DNA of 21,327 nt from Nemertoderma westbladi (taxonomy: Eukaryota; Xenacoelomorpha; Nemertodermatida; Nemertodermatidae), in contig JAUCBJ010008080.1 in the NCBI GenBank assembly GCA_032718475.1, positions 1 through 21,327 of the forward strand, given 5' to 3'. The number at the start of each line of letters is the position of its first letter. Positions within the stretch are counted from its first letter, which is position 1. A program made the translations under genes and the position numbers. Below are positions 20,581-21,327 of this stretch, one piece after another. The notes beneath the pieces were generated by a model. That model did not search any database and had not been told where the DNA came from. It saw only the letters and a program-made list of their open reading frames with translations.

Positions 20581-20891
20581 CTGCGACATTACATTAATGA
20601 ATTAATTAATTAATTACGTTAATTACATTGATTAATAATATAAATAAATAAATTTTTTTTACTAGCTATTTTAAATTTAAAAAATTACTAGCTATATGTT
20701 CTAGAACAATAATTTTTTTATTTTATTTTTGTTAGTGTATATTATATATTTTTTGTTCTAGAACTCTTAACTGTTGCCATGGTAACAATGATTTATGCTA
20801 TAAAAATGCAGTTCTATACGGAACTGGTTCCATAAAAGGTTTTTAATGTTGCTGTTAATATAACTTTTTAAAAATGTTGCAGCAATTTGTT

Positions 20892-21000
20892 GGACCCCTT
20901 TACACACATAAACTTATGTTGCGCAATGTTTCTGAATGTGTCTTTTGTTTTGAAACTTTTGCTTAAAAAACAAAAGTTACTCCATGTGAGGAGGGGGTCC
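20892..21000. mobile_element. Possible 109-bp MITE-like inverted-repeat element
   Basis: GGACCCC at 20892 is mirrored by GGGGGTCC at 20993-21000, and ACACAT (about 20904) by ATGTGA (20984), giving imperfect terminal inverted repeats of about 17 bp. An inner perfect 8-bp stem, AACTTTTG (20954-20961) with CAAAAGTT (20971-20978), adds further fold-back potential. No target-site duplication was recognised, so termini are tentative. Confidence 0.4.
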
Positions 21001-21042
21001 TTAAACATAAACATAATAATACTTAAGATAAAATATAATCGC

Positions 21043-21327
21043 TAGTAACGGATAGAAATTAGTCGTTGTTACCAGCTTTGTGGCTTTAGTAACGGATATA
21101 AATTAGTAGTTGTTACCAGCTTTGTGGCTTTAGTAACGGATAGAAATTAGTCGTTGTTACCAGCTTTGTGGCTTTAGCAACGGATATAAATTAGTCGTTG
21201 TTACCAGCTTTGTGGCTCTAAATTAGTCGTTGTTACCAGCTTTGTGGCTTTAGTAACGGATATAAATTAGTCGTTGTTACCAGCTTTGTGGCTCTAAATT
21301 AGTCGTTGTTACCAGCTTTGTGGCTTT
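21043..21327 (+). repeat. 44/32-bp tandem repeat, runs off window
   Basis: Full 44-bp units begin TAGTAACGGATA and start at 21043, 21087, 21131, 21175 and 21251. Short 32-bp units, lacking the 12 bp around AGTAACGGATAT, start at 21219 and 21295. The last part therefore alternates 44+32, a 76-bp dimer repeated. Each full unit contains GTAAC and, 18 nt later, GTTAC, so it can form a small stem, and each ends with CCAGCTTTGTGGCT. Sequence is unrelated to the 52-bp array. The array continues beyond the window, so its size is unknown. Confidence 0.95.

Larger units (their letters stand above)
20331..20587 (-). mobile_element. tRNA-derived SINE, nested in fold-back element
   Basis: Read on the minus strand, the first about 84 nt (20587-20504) resemble a class II tRNA (Leu/Ser type, long variable arm). 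They contain an A-box region TGTCCGAGTGGATACGG and a B box GGTTCGAATCC with normal spacing for that class. Next comes a conserved-looking middle (TGTGTCCCTAGGCAAGACAC, 20485-20466) of a kind I recall from SINEs of marine invertebrates. The end is GCGCTATATAAAT (about 20366-20354) and an (ATT)n tail at about 20348-20331. The SINE appears full-length from tRNA head to simple-repeat tail. No clear target-site duplication is visible because both flanks are low-complexity A/T. It lies inside the fold-back element, so it inserted later. Confidence 0.88.
19875..20825. mobile_element. Fold-back/MITE-like element with long terminal inverted repeats
   Basis: The left tip (19875 onward) and the right tip (ending 20825) are exact reverse complements for the first 25 bp, starting AGTTCCGTATAGAACT; similarity continues imperfectly for about 170-180 bp. 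Each tip is itself a hairpin (AGTTC-CGTATA-GAACT). Shared inner marks are TTGTTAC(C/T)ATGGCAACA and the 10-bp palindrome GTTCTAGAAC, present twice in each arm. Inside, 20085-20175 resembles a right arm and 20180-20300 a left arm (GTTTTGGAAC and GTTCTAAAAC are decayed forms), giving the order L-R-L-SINE-R. No transposase or clear target-site duplication is visible. It is non-autonomous; the superfamily is not identified. Confidence 0.85.

Noticed and set aside
20504-20587. Functional tRNA gene (Ser/Leu type)
   Set aside because: The acceptor stem does not pair properly and the sequence continues into a SINE body and tail, so it is a SINE head.

Overview
The window looks like metazoan nuclear DNA, most likely from a marine invertebrate. 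Reasons: AT-rich non-coding sequence with no bacterial-type gene packing; a tRNA-derived SINE whose middle and GCGCTATATAAAT-type tail resemble SINEs common in marine invertebrates; a decayed non-LTR-type reverse-transcriptase ORF of a kind common in cnidarians, molluscs and deuterostomes; and TAGGCCTA-like palindromes. The exact phylum cannot be settled from the sequence. No intact protein-coding gene is visible.

Layout. 1-444: AT-rich sequence with a 29-bp palindrome. 445-1329: GC-richer 3' fragment of a retroelement ORF with one in-frame TAG. 1369-1722, minus strand: a speculative terminal exon coding for an eight-cysteine peptide, with a splice acceptor and a downstream AATAAA. 1855-2215: a fold-back-rich repeat-like segment. 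2216-2903: AT-rich, featureless.

2904-17903: one uninterrupted 15.0-kb tandem array (roughly 280-285 copies) of a 52/55-bp minisatellite. It dominates the window. It is non-coding because the unit lengths are not multiples of three and each unit carries stops. It has a clear hierarchy of higher-order repeats (3-mer of 158-159 bp, then 847, 1113, about 1947 and 2266 bp), shown by recurring combinations of point and indel variants at fixed offsets. Both ends stop at the same point of the unit.

17904-19134: AT-rich flank without recognisable genes. 19135-19569: palindromic patches (a 66-bp hairpin, an 86-bp palindrome, and a cluster of six GGATCC sites in 184 bp). 19875-20825: a fold-back/MITE-like element with long terminal inverted repeats and an internal L-R-L-R arm arrangement, with a tRNA-derived SINE (20331-20587, minus strand) nested inside. 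20892-21000: a second, small inverted-repeat element. 21043-21327: a different 44/32-bp tandem repeat that runs off the window edge.

The window is therefore a repeat-rich chromosomal region. The most notable object is the large minisatellite with its nested expansion history. No evidence was found for an operon, defence system or other multi-gene system.
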